Assembly (NCBI GenBank): GCA_023055355.1
Contig: JALJCS010000039.1
Span: forward strand, 2,157,001-2,221,000
Direction of reading: 5' to 3'
Length of the DNA stretch: 64,000 nucleotides
From: Agelaius tricolor
Lineage: Eukaryota; Chordata; Aves; Passeriformes; Icteridae
In this document: positions 35,402 to 48,378 of the stretch, piece after piece
How positions within the stretch are numbered: position 1 is the stretch's first letter
How the letters are laid out: every line of letters starts with the position of its first letter
The notes under the pieces: model-generated
The model's input: the letters and a program-made list of their open reading frames with translations, nothing else
Told to the model about the DNA's origin: nothing
Database searches by the model: none
Position numbers and translations under genes: made by a program

Positions 35402-35837
35402 GCGGCTTAATTTGACTCAACACGGGAAACCTCACCCAGCCCGGACACGGACAGGGTTGACAGATTGAGAGCTCTTTCTCGATTCCGTGGGTTGTGGTGC
35501 ATGGCCGTTCTTAGTTGGTGGAGCGATTTGTCTGGTTAATTCCGATAAGGAACGAGACTCTGGCATGCTAACTAGTTACGCGACCCCCGAGCGGTTGGCG
35601 TCCAACTTCTTAGAGGGACAAGTGGCCTCCAGCCACCTGAGATTGAGCAATAACAGGTCTGTGATGCCCTTAGATGTCCGGGGCTGCACGCGCGCTACAC
35701 TGACTGGCTCAGCTTGTGCCTACCCTCCGTCGGCAGGCGCGGGTAACCCGTTGAACCCCATTGGTGATGGGGATTGGGGATTGCAATTCTTCCCCGTGAA
35801 CGAGGAATTCCCAGTAAGTGCAGGTCATAAGCTCCTG

Positions 35838-35911
<74 letters not shown>

Positions 35912-36030
35912 CCCCGGCGGGGTCGGCCACCGCCCTGCCAGAGTGTCGGGAAGACGGTCGAACTTGACTATCTAGAGGAAGTAAAAGTCATATCAAGGTT
36001 TCCATAGGTGAACCTGCGGAAGGATCATTA
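34212..36030 (+). rRNA. 18S: 18S rRNA pseudogene, left copy (full length)
   Basis: Starts TACCTGGTTGATCCTGCCAG and ends GGAAGGATCATTA, 1819 nt, the normal avian length. Many positions differ from the vertebrate sequence, often as CpG to TpG or CpA. In the 530 loop CAGCCGCGGTAA reads CAGCCACGGTAA, and near the decoding site GTCGTAACAAGG reads GTCATATCAAGG. Changes at universally conserved bases mean it is very unlikely to work in a ribosome. Confidence 0.92.
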
Positions 36031-38222
36031 CCGGTAGGGCTTGGCGCCTGCCGCATCGTGCTAGGCTGTCCGGCTGGTGGCGCGTGCGTGGCGTCACTCA
36101 CACGCCCGCTCGTTTCGCACGCTCGGCCCCCAGCTGCCGGCCCAGGTTCTCTCCGGGGGCCACACGCCATTCACCTTCGCCGCGCGCCGCAACCCTAGTG
36201 AGAGAGAGGGACCGGAGGCGCGCGGCACCGTCAGGCACAGGGGGTCGGAAGGGAGAGAGGGGGCAAAAGCTGCTTGGTGCGGCGAAGTGCGCCACGCGCG
36301 CCCGCCACCGTGTGCTCGGGTGGGGCTCACCCCGCACTACAACGGGCGTCCCCCCCCGCCCCCCACACCACGCCCCCCCCCACCTCGGCCTTGTGCCGGT
36401 CTGCCGCCGGTCCGTCCCCGCCAGAGAGCGGGGGCGCGGCCGCGGGCCCCCGAGCCTCTCACCGCTGTGGCCGGCGCCGCCGAACGCCAGTCGCCCGTGT
36501 GACGCCTGCGGGCGCCCTGGCGCGGCCCGAGTCCTCCTGAGCTCAGCTCTCCTCGGCGTGCACGCGAGAAAGCTGCCCAGGTGCCGGGAGGGAGGGGTGA
36601 TCGGCACGGCCCCTCCCGGAGGTGCACCCGTCCCTTCCCTCGCTGCTTCGCCCGTCCAGTGATGGCCGGCCGGCCGGCTGTGGTACCCATCGGCGGCCGA
36701 GGTGGAAAGGGCGAGGGAGCCGGATGGCAGGGACGCCTTCAGTGCTCGGAGGAGGCGGCTCCTCCAGCCCTACCCGCACCAGGGAGCGGGGCCTTTGCCG
36801 GCCGGCAGAGTTCCCTGTTCTTGGGCCGAGCGGCCCCCCTCTCGCGTGGGGCAGAGGAACTCCAAGGGCCGAGGCCTCCAGGTGTTCCAGGCCGCTCTTC
36901 GTGGCGCGCATGCGCGCGCACGCCCGAGGTGTTCTTGGTGGTCAAGCCCGCATCCCCCCCGCCCGCCGGGGCCCCCCCGCGCTCTCTCTCCTCGGACCGC
37001 CGCCGTGGTCTCTCGCGCGTGTGGCGCCGCGTCTGGCGTGTCTGGCACATCTGGCGCCTCTCCTCCCCTCGACGGCCTTTTCTCCTCGAACGCGCAGCCC
37101 TGGGGCCGTCGTCCACCGGCCATCCCCTGGCTCGACCGCCCGCCTGCTGGTGGGGAGCAAGCACTCGGCGGGCCCTCCGGCGGCGGAGGCCCACGAGCAC
37201 GGGCAACCCTGTGCCAAGCAGTGGCGGCGCCGCTCAACAGGTGTCCCTCCCTGCGGGGACGGTCGGCCGGACGGCGTTGGCCAGCGGCAGTCCCATCCCG
37301 GGCCCTGCTCATTGAGTCCTCCAGCCCCCTTCCCAGCCGTGTGTGGGCCGCAGGAAGGCATGCGGGGTGGCCACGGGGGTGCTTCTCCCCGCCCGGTTTC
37401 CGCGTGCAAACGAGGAGAGCGGGTGTTGCCCCCCCGGCTCAGCGCCGTACTACCTTCCGCCGTCGCGTTCCCGGGGCAAGGGGCCCCAGCGGTGCGACGT
37501 GGCGGCGGAGGTCCCAGGAGTGCGGCCCTGGCGGCGGCCGGTTCTGCCGTCCAGAAGGCCTCGGGTGCTGGCAATGCTGGCTCGGGTCTCGGTGGCGCCC
37601 GCCTCTGGGCCGGCGGCGGAGCACGACCGCCGGTCGCTCGCCCGCCCGGCGGGGGAGCGGTCCCACGGGAGGCGTGCTGGCGGGGGCCGGTCGTTGTCGC
37701 GTGCCCCTCTCGAGCCCGGGGGAAAGGCCATGCAGTGGGGAAGAGAAAAGCTGGCCGGGCAGCGGTGCAATGGCACTCCGCAAGGCCCGCGGTGCTGGGG
37801 CTGAGGGAGAGCCGGCGTGGTGTGGGGGCCGACGGCCGCCCGCCCCCAGCTGTGTGCCGTGTGTTTTGTGCATGTTGTCCCGTGAAAGAGAGAAGCGGGT
37901 GGGCCGCCGTTCCCCCCGCATTCTGGCGCAGTCCGCCTGGCCCTCCGCGCGGAGGCCGGGCCAAGCCCGGGCGCCTGGGCCGCCTCCGAAGGACGGCATT
38001 TGTGAGGTCGGCGTCACCCCTTGCGGGGGAAGGCGGTCAGGGGTGCGGGCTCCCCCGCCTCTTGGCCGGCCTTCGGAGAGTGGGTTGCTCCAGTGTTTTT
38101 TTTTTCCCTCCTCTTCCGTTTTCTGTGTGCTCGTACGGTCGAAGCCAGGGGTGCCCCGCGCGTCCTCGGCACCAGAGTAACAAAAAGGGGCCTCTCAGCG
38201 TGAGCAGTGCCCGAAAGGCAGA
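36031..38222 (+). other. Internal transcribed spacer 1 (complete)
   Basis: Very GC-rich spacer between 18S and 5.8S. The first 568 bp match the inverted ITS1 of the other copy; the remainder has no partner in the window. Open frames of up to 536 codons are composition artefacts. Confidence 0.88.
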
Positions 38223-38251
38223 CAACTCTTAGCGGTGGATCACTCAGCTCT

Positions 38252-38287
<36 letters not shown>

Positions 38288-38379
38288 ATGTGAATTGCAG
38301 GACACACTGATCATCGACACTTTGAACGCACTTGCAGCCCTGGGTTCCTTCAGGGGCTATGCCGGTCTGAGCGTTGCTT
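38223..38379 (+). rRNA. 5.8S: 5.8S rRNA, degenerate copy
   Basis: About 157 nt with the conserved core GATGAAGAACGCAGC and GTGAATTGCAGGAC. Several C-to-T and G-to-A differences occur (TTTGAACGCACTTGCAGCC in place of the usual CpG-containing form), in keeping with a silent repeat unit. Confidence 0.92.
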
Positions 38380-39280
38380 GACGATCAATCGCCGTCCGGG
38401 GGCCACCCCAGTTGCGCAGCTGGGGTTGCCTCGCAGGCCTGTCGCCTGCAGCGGGCGGCGGCAGCGGCGGTGGTGGCGGCATCCTGCCGGTGCCCGGAGG
38501 GAAGGCAGTCAGGGGTTCGGCGAGGGAAGCGTTTCCCTAGGCGGGCCTTGATCCCTTCCCTGCGGTCCGGCAGGCGTCGTCGTTGTCGCGGTTGTCATCA
38601 TCGTTGTGGTCGCCGCGCAGGGCTTTCGTCCCCCTAAATGCAGACTCGGGGAGCGCTCCGTTGCTCCCCGCTCCTGGAGCGAGCCGCTGGGGTGGAGCTC
38701 ATCCTCGCTGGGGCCGCGCTGCGGATGCGGTGGCGCGGCGGCCTGGGGAGAGCGAGAGACAGCGTCAAAAGGCGCCGCCGAGGGCCGAGAGAAAGAGAGA
38801 GGAGGGTGAGAAGGGGAGTCGAGGCACGGACCTCGCCCCCGGCCTCCCCCCTTGCGCAGTCGGCTGTCTGCGGGTGGGAACCACGGCGGTACCATGCTGT
38901 GCTGCCACGCACGCGCGGGAGGTGAGAGCGCCTGGGACAGGGGTTCCGACCCCCTCCTCTCCCTTCGCCCGCCCCCCTCCTCTTCTGTCACGGTCTCAGG
39001 GCGCGCCCGAGGGGCGCCATCGCTCCCCTCTCTCTCCCCACTGAGGCCGTTGCACGCGCCGCCGCCCAGCCGGTCCTCCTGCGCGGGGCTGTCTCTGCCG
39101 CGCTCCCTTTTCCGTTCTCGTCTCTGGGATGGGGTTCTCCGTCTCTCCTCATCGCTCGCTCGCTCTCGGTCTCCGGCCCACTTGGGGGGCGGGGGCGTAG
39201 CAGGTGGGCTGGCAGGCGGGGGGAGACAAAGGCGGCCATCTCCACGCATGCGCGCGCGGCGTGGCCGAGCTTTGGGCTTG
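38380..39280 (+). other. Internal transcribed spacer 2
   Basis: GC-rich spacer between 5.8S and 28S of normal avian size. No gene. Confidence 0.88.
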
Positions 39281-41790
39281 CAACCTCAGACCAGACGTGG
39301 CGACCCGCTGAATTTAAGCATATTAGTCAGCGGAGGAAAAGAAACTAACGAGGATTCCCTCAGTAACGGCGAGCAAAGAGGGAAAAGCCCAGCGTCAAAT
39401 CCCCACCCCACGATGGGGCACGGGACATGATGCGTACAGAAGCCCCCCTCCCGGCGGCGCTCTCGGGGGACCCAAGTCCTTCTGATCGAGGCCGCAGCCT
39501 GTGGACGGTGGCAGCCCCCCGGCGCGCTGGGCCCGTGGCTTCTCGGAGTCGCGTTGCTTGGGAATGCAGCCCAAAGCGGGTGGTAAACTCCATCTAAGCC
39601 TAAATACCAGCACAAGACCGATAGCCAACAAGTACCGTAAGGGAAAGTTGAAAAGAACTTTGAAGAGAGAGTTCAAGAGTGCGTGAAACCATTAAGAGGT
39701 AAACGGGTGGGCCCCACGCAGTCCGCCCGGAGGATTCAACCCCGCGAGTTGTGCTCAGCCGGCGCGGGTTCGGCAGATCCTTGCCTCCGCCTCCCTTCCA
39801 TCCCCCGGGGCAAACCCCATCCAGGGGCGCGGGCCAGCTAGGGCGGGCCGTTGCGGGGGACCGCTGCCCGGACAGCGGCCAGCCCTGGCCGGGTGCATTT
39901 CCGCCGCGGCGGTGCGCCACGACCAGCTCCGGGTTGGCTGGGAAGGCCTCTGGTGGGCAGGTGGCCCGGCACCGCGCAAGCGGCAGCGGGTGTTACAGCC
40001 CCTGGGCAGCATGTCTTGCCGAATCCCGGGCCCGAGGGAGAGGATCGCCGCCGCACCCTCCTCAGCCCCCATCGGCGGCACCGTGGTGGGGGGCGTCACT
40101 TTTCCCCCCCCTTCGCCCTCCTGGGGGGGAGGGGCGCAGGCGGCGTCCCCGCAGCGTGGTGTTTCATGCAGGGGTGCAGGACCGGGCCCGCCAGCCCCTG
40201 GCGCTGCGTCAACCGGGGCGGACTGTCCTCAGTGCGCCCCGACCGCGCAGTGCCACCAGGCCGGGCTTGACAGGCCGCGCTCCGGCGCCCGGGGTCCATG
40301 GCGATGTCGGCTACCCACCTGACCTATCTTGAAACACGGACCAAGGAGTCTAGCACGTGCGCGAGTCAGGGGCCGTCGTTGGAAGCCTGCGGCGCAATGA
40401 AGGTGAGGGCCGGCGCGCGCCAGCTGAGGTGGGATCCCGGGGCGTGTGTTGCGCAGGGCAGCCCCGGGCGCACCACCGGCCCGTCTTGCCCGCCACCCAC
40501 TCGCGGGGCCGGGGAGGTGGAGCGTGAGCGTCCATGCTAGGACCCAAAAGATGGTGAACTATGCCTGGGCAGGGCGAAGCCAGAGGAAACTCTGGTGGAG
40601 GTCCGTAGCGGTCCTGATGTGCAAATCGGTTGTCTGACCCAGGTCTAGGGGTGAAAGACTAATCGAACCATCTAGTAGCTGGATCCCTCCGAAGTTTCCC
40701 TCAGGATAACTGGCACTCGGCAATGTTCAGTTTTACCCGGTAAAGCAAATGATTAGAGGTCCTGTGGCCGAAACGATCTCAACCTATTCTCAAACTTTCA
40801 ATGGGTAAGGGGGCCGGCTCGCTGGCGTGGAGCCGCGCCGTGGAATGCGAGTGCTCAGTGGCCACTTTTGGTAAGCAGCACTGGCGCTGTGGGATGAACC
40901 GAACGCCAGGTTAAGGCGCCCGATGCCGACGCTCATCAGAGCCCAGAAAAGGTGTTGGTTGATCTAGACAGCAGGACGGTGGCCGTGGAAGTCGGAATCC
41001 GCTAAGGAGTGTGTAACAAGTCATCTGCCGAATCAACTAGCCCTGAAAATGGATGGCGCTGGAGCGTCGGGCCCATACCCGGCCGTCGCCGGCAGTGCGA
41101 TGCCCGCGGGGGCTAGGCCGCGACGAGTAGGAGGCCCCCTTGAAGCCTGGGGTGTGGGCCCGGGTGGAGCCGCCGCAGGTGAAGATCTTGGTGGTTGTAG
41201 CAAATATTCAAACGAAAGGTTTGAAGGCCGAAGTGGAGCAGGGTTCCATGTGAACAGCAGTTGAACATGGGTCAGTCGGTCCTAAGCGATAGGTGAGCGC
41301 CGTTCCAAAAGGGCAGGCGATGGCCTCCATTTCCCTCAGCCAATTGAAAGGGAGTTGGGTTCAGATCCCCGAATCCGGAGTGGCGGAGACGGGCGCCGCG
41401 AGGCGCCCAGTGCAGTGACGCAACCGATCCTGGAAAAGCCGGCGGGAGCCCCGGGGAGAGTTCTCTTTTCTTTGTGAAGGGCCGGGCGCCCTGGAATGGG
41501 TTCGCCCTAAAAGAGGGGCCCGCGCCTTGGAAAGTGTTGCGGTTCCGGCAGCATACGGTGAGCTCTCGCTTGCCCGTGAAAATCCGGGGGAGAGGGTGTA
41601 AGTATTGCGCCGGGCCATACCCATATCCATAGCAGGTCTCCAAGGTGAACAGCCTCTGGCATGTTGGAACAATGTACGTAAGGGAAGTCAGCAAGCCAGA
41701 TCCATAACTTTGGGATAAGGATTGGCTCTGAGGGCTGGGTTGGTCGGGCTTGGGCACGAAGCGGGGCTGGGCGCGCGCCACAGCTGGACT
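39281..41790 (+). rRNA. 28S: 28S rRNA pseudogene, 5' 2.5 kb only
   Basis: Starts in the CAACCTCAGACCAGACGTGG region and contains conserved blocks such as GACCCGCTGAATTTAAGCAT and GGATAAGGATTGGCTC. It breaks off at about 41790, in a variable domain after GGGCTGGGCGCGCGCC. Full avian 28S is over 4 kb, so roughly the last two fifths are missing. CpG decay is visible throughout. The break joins inverted ITS1. Confidence 0.9.
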
Positions 41791-42380
41791 AGCACCCCTC
41801 CCTCCCCGCACCCGGGTGGCTTTCTTGCGCGCGCACCGAACTCGGGCCGCGCCAGGGCGCCCGCACGTGGCACACCGGTGACCGGCGGTGCTGGCCGCGG
41901 TGGCAAGAGAGTCGGGGGCCCGCGTCGGCGTCCCCACTCTCAAGCGGGGATGGACCAGCGGCAGACCGGCGCAAGGACGGGGTGGGGGGGTGGTGTGGGA
42001 GGCGGAGGGGCAAGCCACCGTGACAGCAGCCAGCGTGCCACGCTTCAAGGCCCGGCAACGACGCGCGGTGTAGCGCGGGGAGAGCCCCGCCTGCGTGCAC
42101 GGTGGTGGGCGCTCGTGGCGTGCTTCGCTGCGCCAAGTGGCTTTTTCCCCCTCTCCCCCTTCCAACCCCCCGCGCCTGGAGGTGCCACGCGCCTCCGGTC
42201 TCCCTCTCTCTCTGGGGCTGACGGCACGCGGCAAAGGGGAAGCGCATGTGGCCCCCGGTGCCGACTGGGGCTGGCAGCCGGGGGCCGAGCATGCGAACGG
42301 AGCGGGCGTGCGAGTGACGCCGCGCGCGCACGGCCAGCCAGATGGCCTGGCACGACGTGGTGGGCGCCAAGCCCCATTGG
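41791..42380 (-). other. Internal transcribed spacer 1, partial inverted copy
   Basis: Reading leftward from 42380 it matches the start of ITS1 (36031 onward) with many differences, up to the AGGGAGGGGTG segment. There it is joined to the broken 28S. Confidence 0.85.
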
Positions 42381-42513
42381 TAATGATTGTTCCGCAGGAT
42401 CACCTACCAAAACCTTGTTATGACTTTTACTTCCTCTAGATAGTCAAATTCAACCGTCTTCTCGACACTCTGGCAGGGCCGTGGCCAACACCGCTGGGGC
42501 CGATCCGAGGACG

Positions 42514-42577
<64 letters not shown>

Positions 42578-43013
42578 TGCAAGCTTATGACCCGCACTTA
42601 CTGGGAATTCCTCGTTCACGGGGAAGAATTGCAATCCCCGATCCCCATCACCAATGGGGTTCAACGGGTTACCCGCGCCTGCCGACGGAGGGTAGGCACA
42701 AACTGAGCCAGACAGTGTAGCGCGCGTGCAGCCCCGGACATCTAAGGGCATCACAGACCTGTTATTGCTCAATCTCAGGTGGCTGGAGGCCACTTGTCCC
42801 TCTAAGAAGTTGGACGCCGACCGCTCAGGGGTCGTGTAACTAGTTAGCATGCCAGAGTCTCGTTCCTTATCGGAATTAACCAGGCAAATCGCTCCACCAA
42901 CTAAGAACGGCCATGCACCACCACCCACGGAATCGAGAAAGAGCTCTCAATCTGTCAATCCTGTCTGTGTCCGGGCTGGGTGAGGTTTCCCGTGTTGAGT
43001 CAAATTAAGCCGC

Positions 43014-43062
<49 letters not shown>

Positions 43063-44203
43063 TTTGCAACCATACTCCCCCTGGAACCCAAAAACTTGGG
43101 TTTCCTGGGAGCTGCCTGGCGGGTCATGGGGATAACGCCGCTGGATTGCCAGTGGGCATCGTTTATGGTTGGAACTACGACGGTATCTGATCGTCTTCGA
43201 AATTCCGACTTTCATTCTTGATTAATGAAAACATTCTTGGCAAATGCTTTCGCTCTAGGCCGTCTTGCACCGGTCCAAGAATTTCACCTCTAGCAGCACA
43301 ATACCAATGCCCCCAGCCATCCCTCTTAATCATGGCCCCGTTTCCGAAAACCAACAAAATAGAACTGGAGTCCTATTCCATTATTCCTAGCTGCAGTATG
43401 CTGGCGGCCGGCCTGCTTTGAACACTCTAATTTTCTCAAAGTAAACGCTTCGGGCCCAGCGGGACACTCAGCTAAGAGCATCGAGGGGGCGCCGAGAGGC
43501 AGGGGCTGGGACAGGCGGTGGCTCGCCTCACGGCGGACCGCCAGCTCGATCCCAACATCCAACTACGGGCTTTTTAACTGCAGCAACTTTAACATACACT
43601 ATTGGAGCTGGAATTACCGCAGCTGCTGGCACCAGACTTGCCCTCCAATGGATCCTCGCTCAAGGATTTAAAGTGCGCTCATTCCAATTACAGGGCCTCA
43701 AAAGACTCCTGTATAGTTATTTTTCGTCACTACCTCCCCGGGTCGGGAGTGGGTAATTTGCGTGCCTGCTGCCTTCCTTGGATGTGCTAGCCGTTTCTCA
43801 GGCTCCCTCTCTGGAATCGAACACTGATTCCCTGTCACCCGTGGTCACCATGGTAGGCACAGACAGTACCATCGAAAGTTGATAGAGAAGACATTCAAAT
43901 GGGTCGTCGCCGCCGCAGGGGCTTGCGATCGGCTCGAGGTTATCTAGAGTCACCAAAGCTGCCGGGCGGGCCCAGTTTGGTTTTGGTCTGATAAATGCAC
44001 GCGTTCCCAGAGGTCGGCGCTCGTCGGCATGTATTAGCTCTAGAATTACCACAGTTATCCAAGGAGCGGGAGAGGAGCGACCAAAGGAACCATAACTGAT
44101 TTAATGAGCCATTCGCAGTTTCACTGTACCGCCCGTGTGTACTTAGACATGCATGGCTTAAGCTTTGAGACAAGCATATGCTTCTGGCAGGATCAACCAG
44201 GTA
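42381..44203 (-). rRNA. 18S: 18S rRNA pseudogene, right copy (full length, minus strand)
   Basis: 1823 nt from TACCTGGTTGATCC (44203) to the ATCATTA end (42381). It carries changes different from the left copy: its 530 loop reads CAGCTGCGGTAA, and GTCATAACAAGG replaces the usual GTCGTAACAAGG. The two 18S copies point toward each other. Independent CpG losses in each copy indicate separate decay after duplication, or duplication of already different units. Confidence 0.92.
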
Positions 44204-45990
44204 GCCGCCACCCACAGCAGCGCTGCGAAGCGTCGCGCAAGCGCCCAGACGGAGCGCCTGGACGCGCCCGGCCCGCCAGCGAACTCGCCCCGTGCTTAAC
44301 CCCGGCGGCCCCGGGCTCCTTTTGCTGCTCTGACCCGCGGGAGCGGCATCGCGGGCGAAAACACGGCGGCGGGCGGCAGCGTTGCGGCAACGGGCGCCGG
44401 CTGCAGGGACGGCGGCCGGCCACATCGCGGCCCGGCGTCGCCTGGGATGGGGAATGGCGCCACGCGCGAGGGACACCCCTCAGCGACGGCCGACCCCAAC
44501 AGCTGGCCCTTCCAGCGACACCGCGGGCAAGGAACCAGGACCGCTGCGCAGCTTTTCGCCACTCAGATGGAGCGCGAGGTTTCCTCTCTCTCTCTCTCTC
44601 TCTCTCTCGCTTTTTTTCCTGGGGCCCGCGCCCCGGTTCGAGACTTGGCTCTGTTACCCCGCGTCCACGCCGCATCGGGTTCGGGCACTTTTGCCCTCTC
44701 TCTTTTCTCTCTTGCCTCTCTCCCTTCTCGCGGCTCAGCTCAAGCCGCACTGCCGCCCGACGCTGCTTGCGGCGGGCACCCACATGGGTGCTACCCGGAC
44801 CGGGGCCGGCACCGGCACCTCGTGTGGTTTTTTAAGGACACCTGAAGGCTCGCAGGGCCATGAGGCCATCAGACAGCTCGGGACGGTAAAGATGCCCTTC
44901 CCCAGGCCAGCGGGAGGGGCGACACCTCGCCTGCGACGGGAAGCGAATTGGAAAGGAGACCGCCCTGCCCGAGCACTGGACCCCCCCCCGCCGTGGCTTT
45001 CCCATGACAGAGAAGCCTTGGAAGGAGAGCCGGCCTGCTAGGGGCCCTCTCCGACGACACCCGAAAAGCCACATTGATCAGGTGCAGCTCTGGGAAGGAG
45101 CTGCATGAACGGCGACCAGGGCCCCATGGCCACGGTCCTGGGACAACGGCGACGGCCGCCCAGCCCACCTGCAGATCGGATCACTCGCGGCAGCAGAGAA
45201 GCGCGGGGAGTGCCGCCACCCGGCCGCGGCCAACAACGGCTCCCCTTTCGGCTAGGCAACGGCGGGACTGGACCGGCCCCCGCTGGGCTGGGGGGGACTC
45301 AGCGGCCCCCCCCCCCCCCCCCCTTCCGGCCCAGGGAACTCGGCCGAGCGTGCCAGAAAAAGTGCCACCGACCTGGCGCCACAGGCCACCGGCTTTCACC
45401 CAGCCTAGCCGCGGTCGGTTTTCCCTTCTGGAAAAAAAAGCCGGGTGACAGCACGACAAAAAAGGCACACGGAGGGGCGTTCGCAACGACCCGTGCTAGC
45501 TACGGGGGCCGTGGGGCTGGGGGCCCGGGGTGGGGGCCGAGGTACGTGCCTCACTACCTCCCCACGATGGACCCACCAGCATCCCGCTCGCACCTTCGTC
45601 GCAATGTTTCTCGGTGCCGTGGCTTAGGGCCAGGAGAGAAAAATAAAAAGGCCCGCGGAGGCCTGGTGGGCACCCCCCCAACTCCGCCTGCCTCAACAAA
45701 AAGCAACGGACCCGGCGCGGCAAAGCCGGCCCTGCCCGGCATAAGCGGCTCAGTCGATCCAGCCACGACCGAGGTAGGCGAGGCGCCGCCGCCTCGCCCA
45801 GGACCAGTCCGGGGGGGCTCTCTGTCGGGTGCTGGGCCTGTAAAAAAAAAAAAAAAAACCTGGGCCAAAAAGATCTGCCCGCCACAACGCGGGTCCTCGG
45901 CTTAAGGCCGAGGAAGGGGGACAGCTTCAACAACGCGGGCTGGGGACCACCGCCACCGCCGAGGCGGACCCACGGGCCCAAAACAACAGC
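44204..45990 (-). other. rDNA 5' external transcribed spacer, right copy
   Basis: Alignable with 32120-34211 but shorter. The largest gap is at about 44660, where about 332 bp present on the left are missing, with a short GCC match at the ends. A CT repeat lies at 44584-44610 and a C run at 45307-45322. Confidence 0.8.
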
Positions 45991-48378
45991 AAATGATTCT
46001 GGAGCAGAGGCATTGCTTGGAGAAAACTCTCCCCTGCTCTGTCTGGGCAATCCTTAACCACTGTGTTACATGGCTCTTGCTGCCAATTTCTTGATCAACA
46101 GTGTGATAGATGAATCTGATTCGTGCTAATAATTGTAACTATATTTTAAATATTTTAGAAAATATTTGTTAAAAAGTAAGAGAGGAAAAGGATATGGAAT
46201 TAGTGTCACAAAACAGATGTTTTCAGATGTTCATGAGAAAACAGGATGCAGGATGTAGTTTGAGATAAGTAACATCCCAAAAGGCAATAGGCCTCAGGAT
46301 AATGAAAGAATCGGCCTTGAAATGGACAAAATTGGGATGATTCCAGGTATCGATGAAATCATAAGGCTTCTTTTTGGAATATAATGCTGGCTTCTATAGC
46401 ACAAGACTTGGGGTGCATGTGCAGCTTGTGGGGTTGTTCAAAGGACAGTGATGATGAGGAGAAGCCTTCGTGGGAAGCGAACACCAAAAGCCAAAAGACC
46501 CCTTAGAAACAAGCAGAGCATGCACTGTGCTGTACAGTGACATAGATTTCAAGAATCAAAAATAGGAGGAGATTGACAGAAAATTATTGATGAATATGTA
46601 TTAGCATCCAGTCTAGAAGTTGTCTTTGGATTCTTTATCATTTGAATGGGAGGCAGGGTGAGAAAACCCCCCTGTATCCTGACTGGTTTTGCTTATGCTT
46701 TATCCAAACCACTGCCAAATTATTTTGTATCTGCTTGATTACATTTGATTGCATGATTTCATATAAAATTGCTGCTCAATTCAAATTACTGCTAAATTCT
46801 AATGTTGGTTTATTAAATTAGACATATATGGACCTCATTCATAACAACAGCCCACCTCAGTCACCTACCCGTTGGGACTGTGCTTTCTACTGAGCCAGTC
46901 CTGCCAGAAAAGCAGCTTTAAACACACCTCCAAGAAGGCACTGATCCAGATAAAGCACATCCATTCCCCTCTGCCCAGGGCCAGTCCCCTGTACATCTGG
47001 CAGCCTGCAAAATCGAACACCCCCTCAGGGTCCAACACATTGTTCCAGCCCAAAGCACAAAGGCAATTTGTTTTGTTAAAGCTGAAGTCATTCCTGCAGG
47101 TCCTCGGCCTTCCAAGGCCAACGCTGCCACTCCAGAAGGAATCCTGTGACCCCGAGCATTTGATGGTGACCACACCAAAGCAAGAGGTGGCTCCTTCAGC
47201 AGGAGAATGGCACATGGCAATGCTGTGCCTTTGTGTCCCCAGCCTTCCCCCCATTGTTTCAGCAATGGCAGCTACACTTAGGCAGCTTCAGCAGAGCTTC
47301 TTTGTGTTGGCTTAGTGCAGATCAGGACTCCCAGCCCACCTCTAACAGCAGCTTGCAATGACAACAGCACCTGCACACTGAGGTCTTTTGCTGGAGGCAA
47401 GTCTGTCACAAGCACACACCCTCTTCAAACTTCCCATCAAACAGAAAGGAGAAGAGCAGGAAAAGGCTACCTTTGGACCAGTCTTCCCCAAAAGATAGAT
47501 TCTGGGGTAGAAAATTCTGGGTAGAAAACTCCCACCAGTGCTGGCCTTCTTCTTCATGTGGAGAAACTTCTCCCACAGGAACTTAGAGGCAAGCAGCTGA
47601 AAGGCAAAAATAAACCAGCTAGAGCCTCAGAGTTGGGCTTGTTCAGAAAGGCTTTTCTTGAACAAGTGCCACTGGTGAACAATTTGTGATCACATTGTCC
47701 AGGACAGTCCTGGGAGCCCTGGAAGTTGCTTGCTGAAATACTCAGCACCAATAAATTAACAATACAGAGTGCAATACACATACTCCAACCACATGGCTCT
47801 GTCCCATCAGCTTCTCCGTGATTGCATGTGACATGGTTGGGGATTTCTGCTCTTTGGGCATTTGTTTCCTCTTTAGGTTCATTGGATTGAGGCAGTGACC
47901 TTTTCAAAGAATGGGGAGGAGCTCTCAGAACTGCCCTGACTCCATCCCTGTACAGCACTGAGAACTCACAGCAAGGAGATATCACTGCTGGCTGAGTCCA
48001 AGAGAGGCAAGAAAGGAACGTTGTACCAAGAGTGAGGAGCACAGGAATGTGTCCAAGTTGTAGTTCTCTCTGGTAATTAGCATTTGTTTTCTCTCTCTGG
48101 GCTCACAGACCCCTGCAGAGAAGAAAACAGAGGGATCTCCTGGACAGAGCCTCAGCACTGGGGCATCTTCAGTCAAGTGAGCTCCAGACACCAAGGGACC
48201 TTTGTGGCCCTGGCTCCAGGGAGCAGGAAAGAACTGTACAGCCCTCAAGATTCCTACCAATCCAGAGCTTTCAAGAGAAGCCAACTCCTTTGGGAGAGAT
48301 ACCATCAACACATGGTAAACCAAAATCAGGGGACAATTCCCAGCACAGGAAGATTTCCACCATCCTGCAGAACAAAGG
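45991..48378. other. Unclassified DNA between rDNA and LTR, right arm
   Basis: Mirror of 29732-32119. No gene recognised. From 47510 outward it is identical to the left arm in every stretch compared; inward of that it differs by a few percent and by several indels. Confidence 0.5.

Larger units (their letters stand above)
24261..36598 (+). repeat. Left arm of the large inverted duplication
   Basis: Pairs with 41791-53969 in reverse orientation. Matching positions sum to 78230 across the outer LTR, 78097 through 25.1-26.0 kb, 78110 through 27.2-30.56 kb, about 78102 near 31 kb and 78415 at the start of 18S. The steps reflect indels such as a longer GGAA tract on the right and a longer spacer on the left. 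Outer homology stops exactly at the LTR edge; inner homology stops in ITS1. Confidence 0.92.

Noticed and set aside
36077..38232. Long open frames (up to 536 codons) on both strands
   Set aside because: They lie in ITS1, overlap in all frames and follow GC content; no domain or start context supports them.
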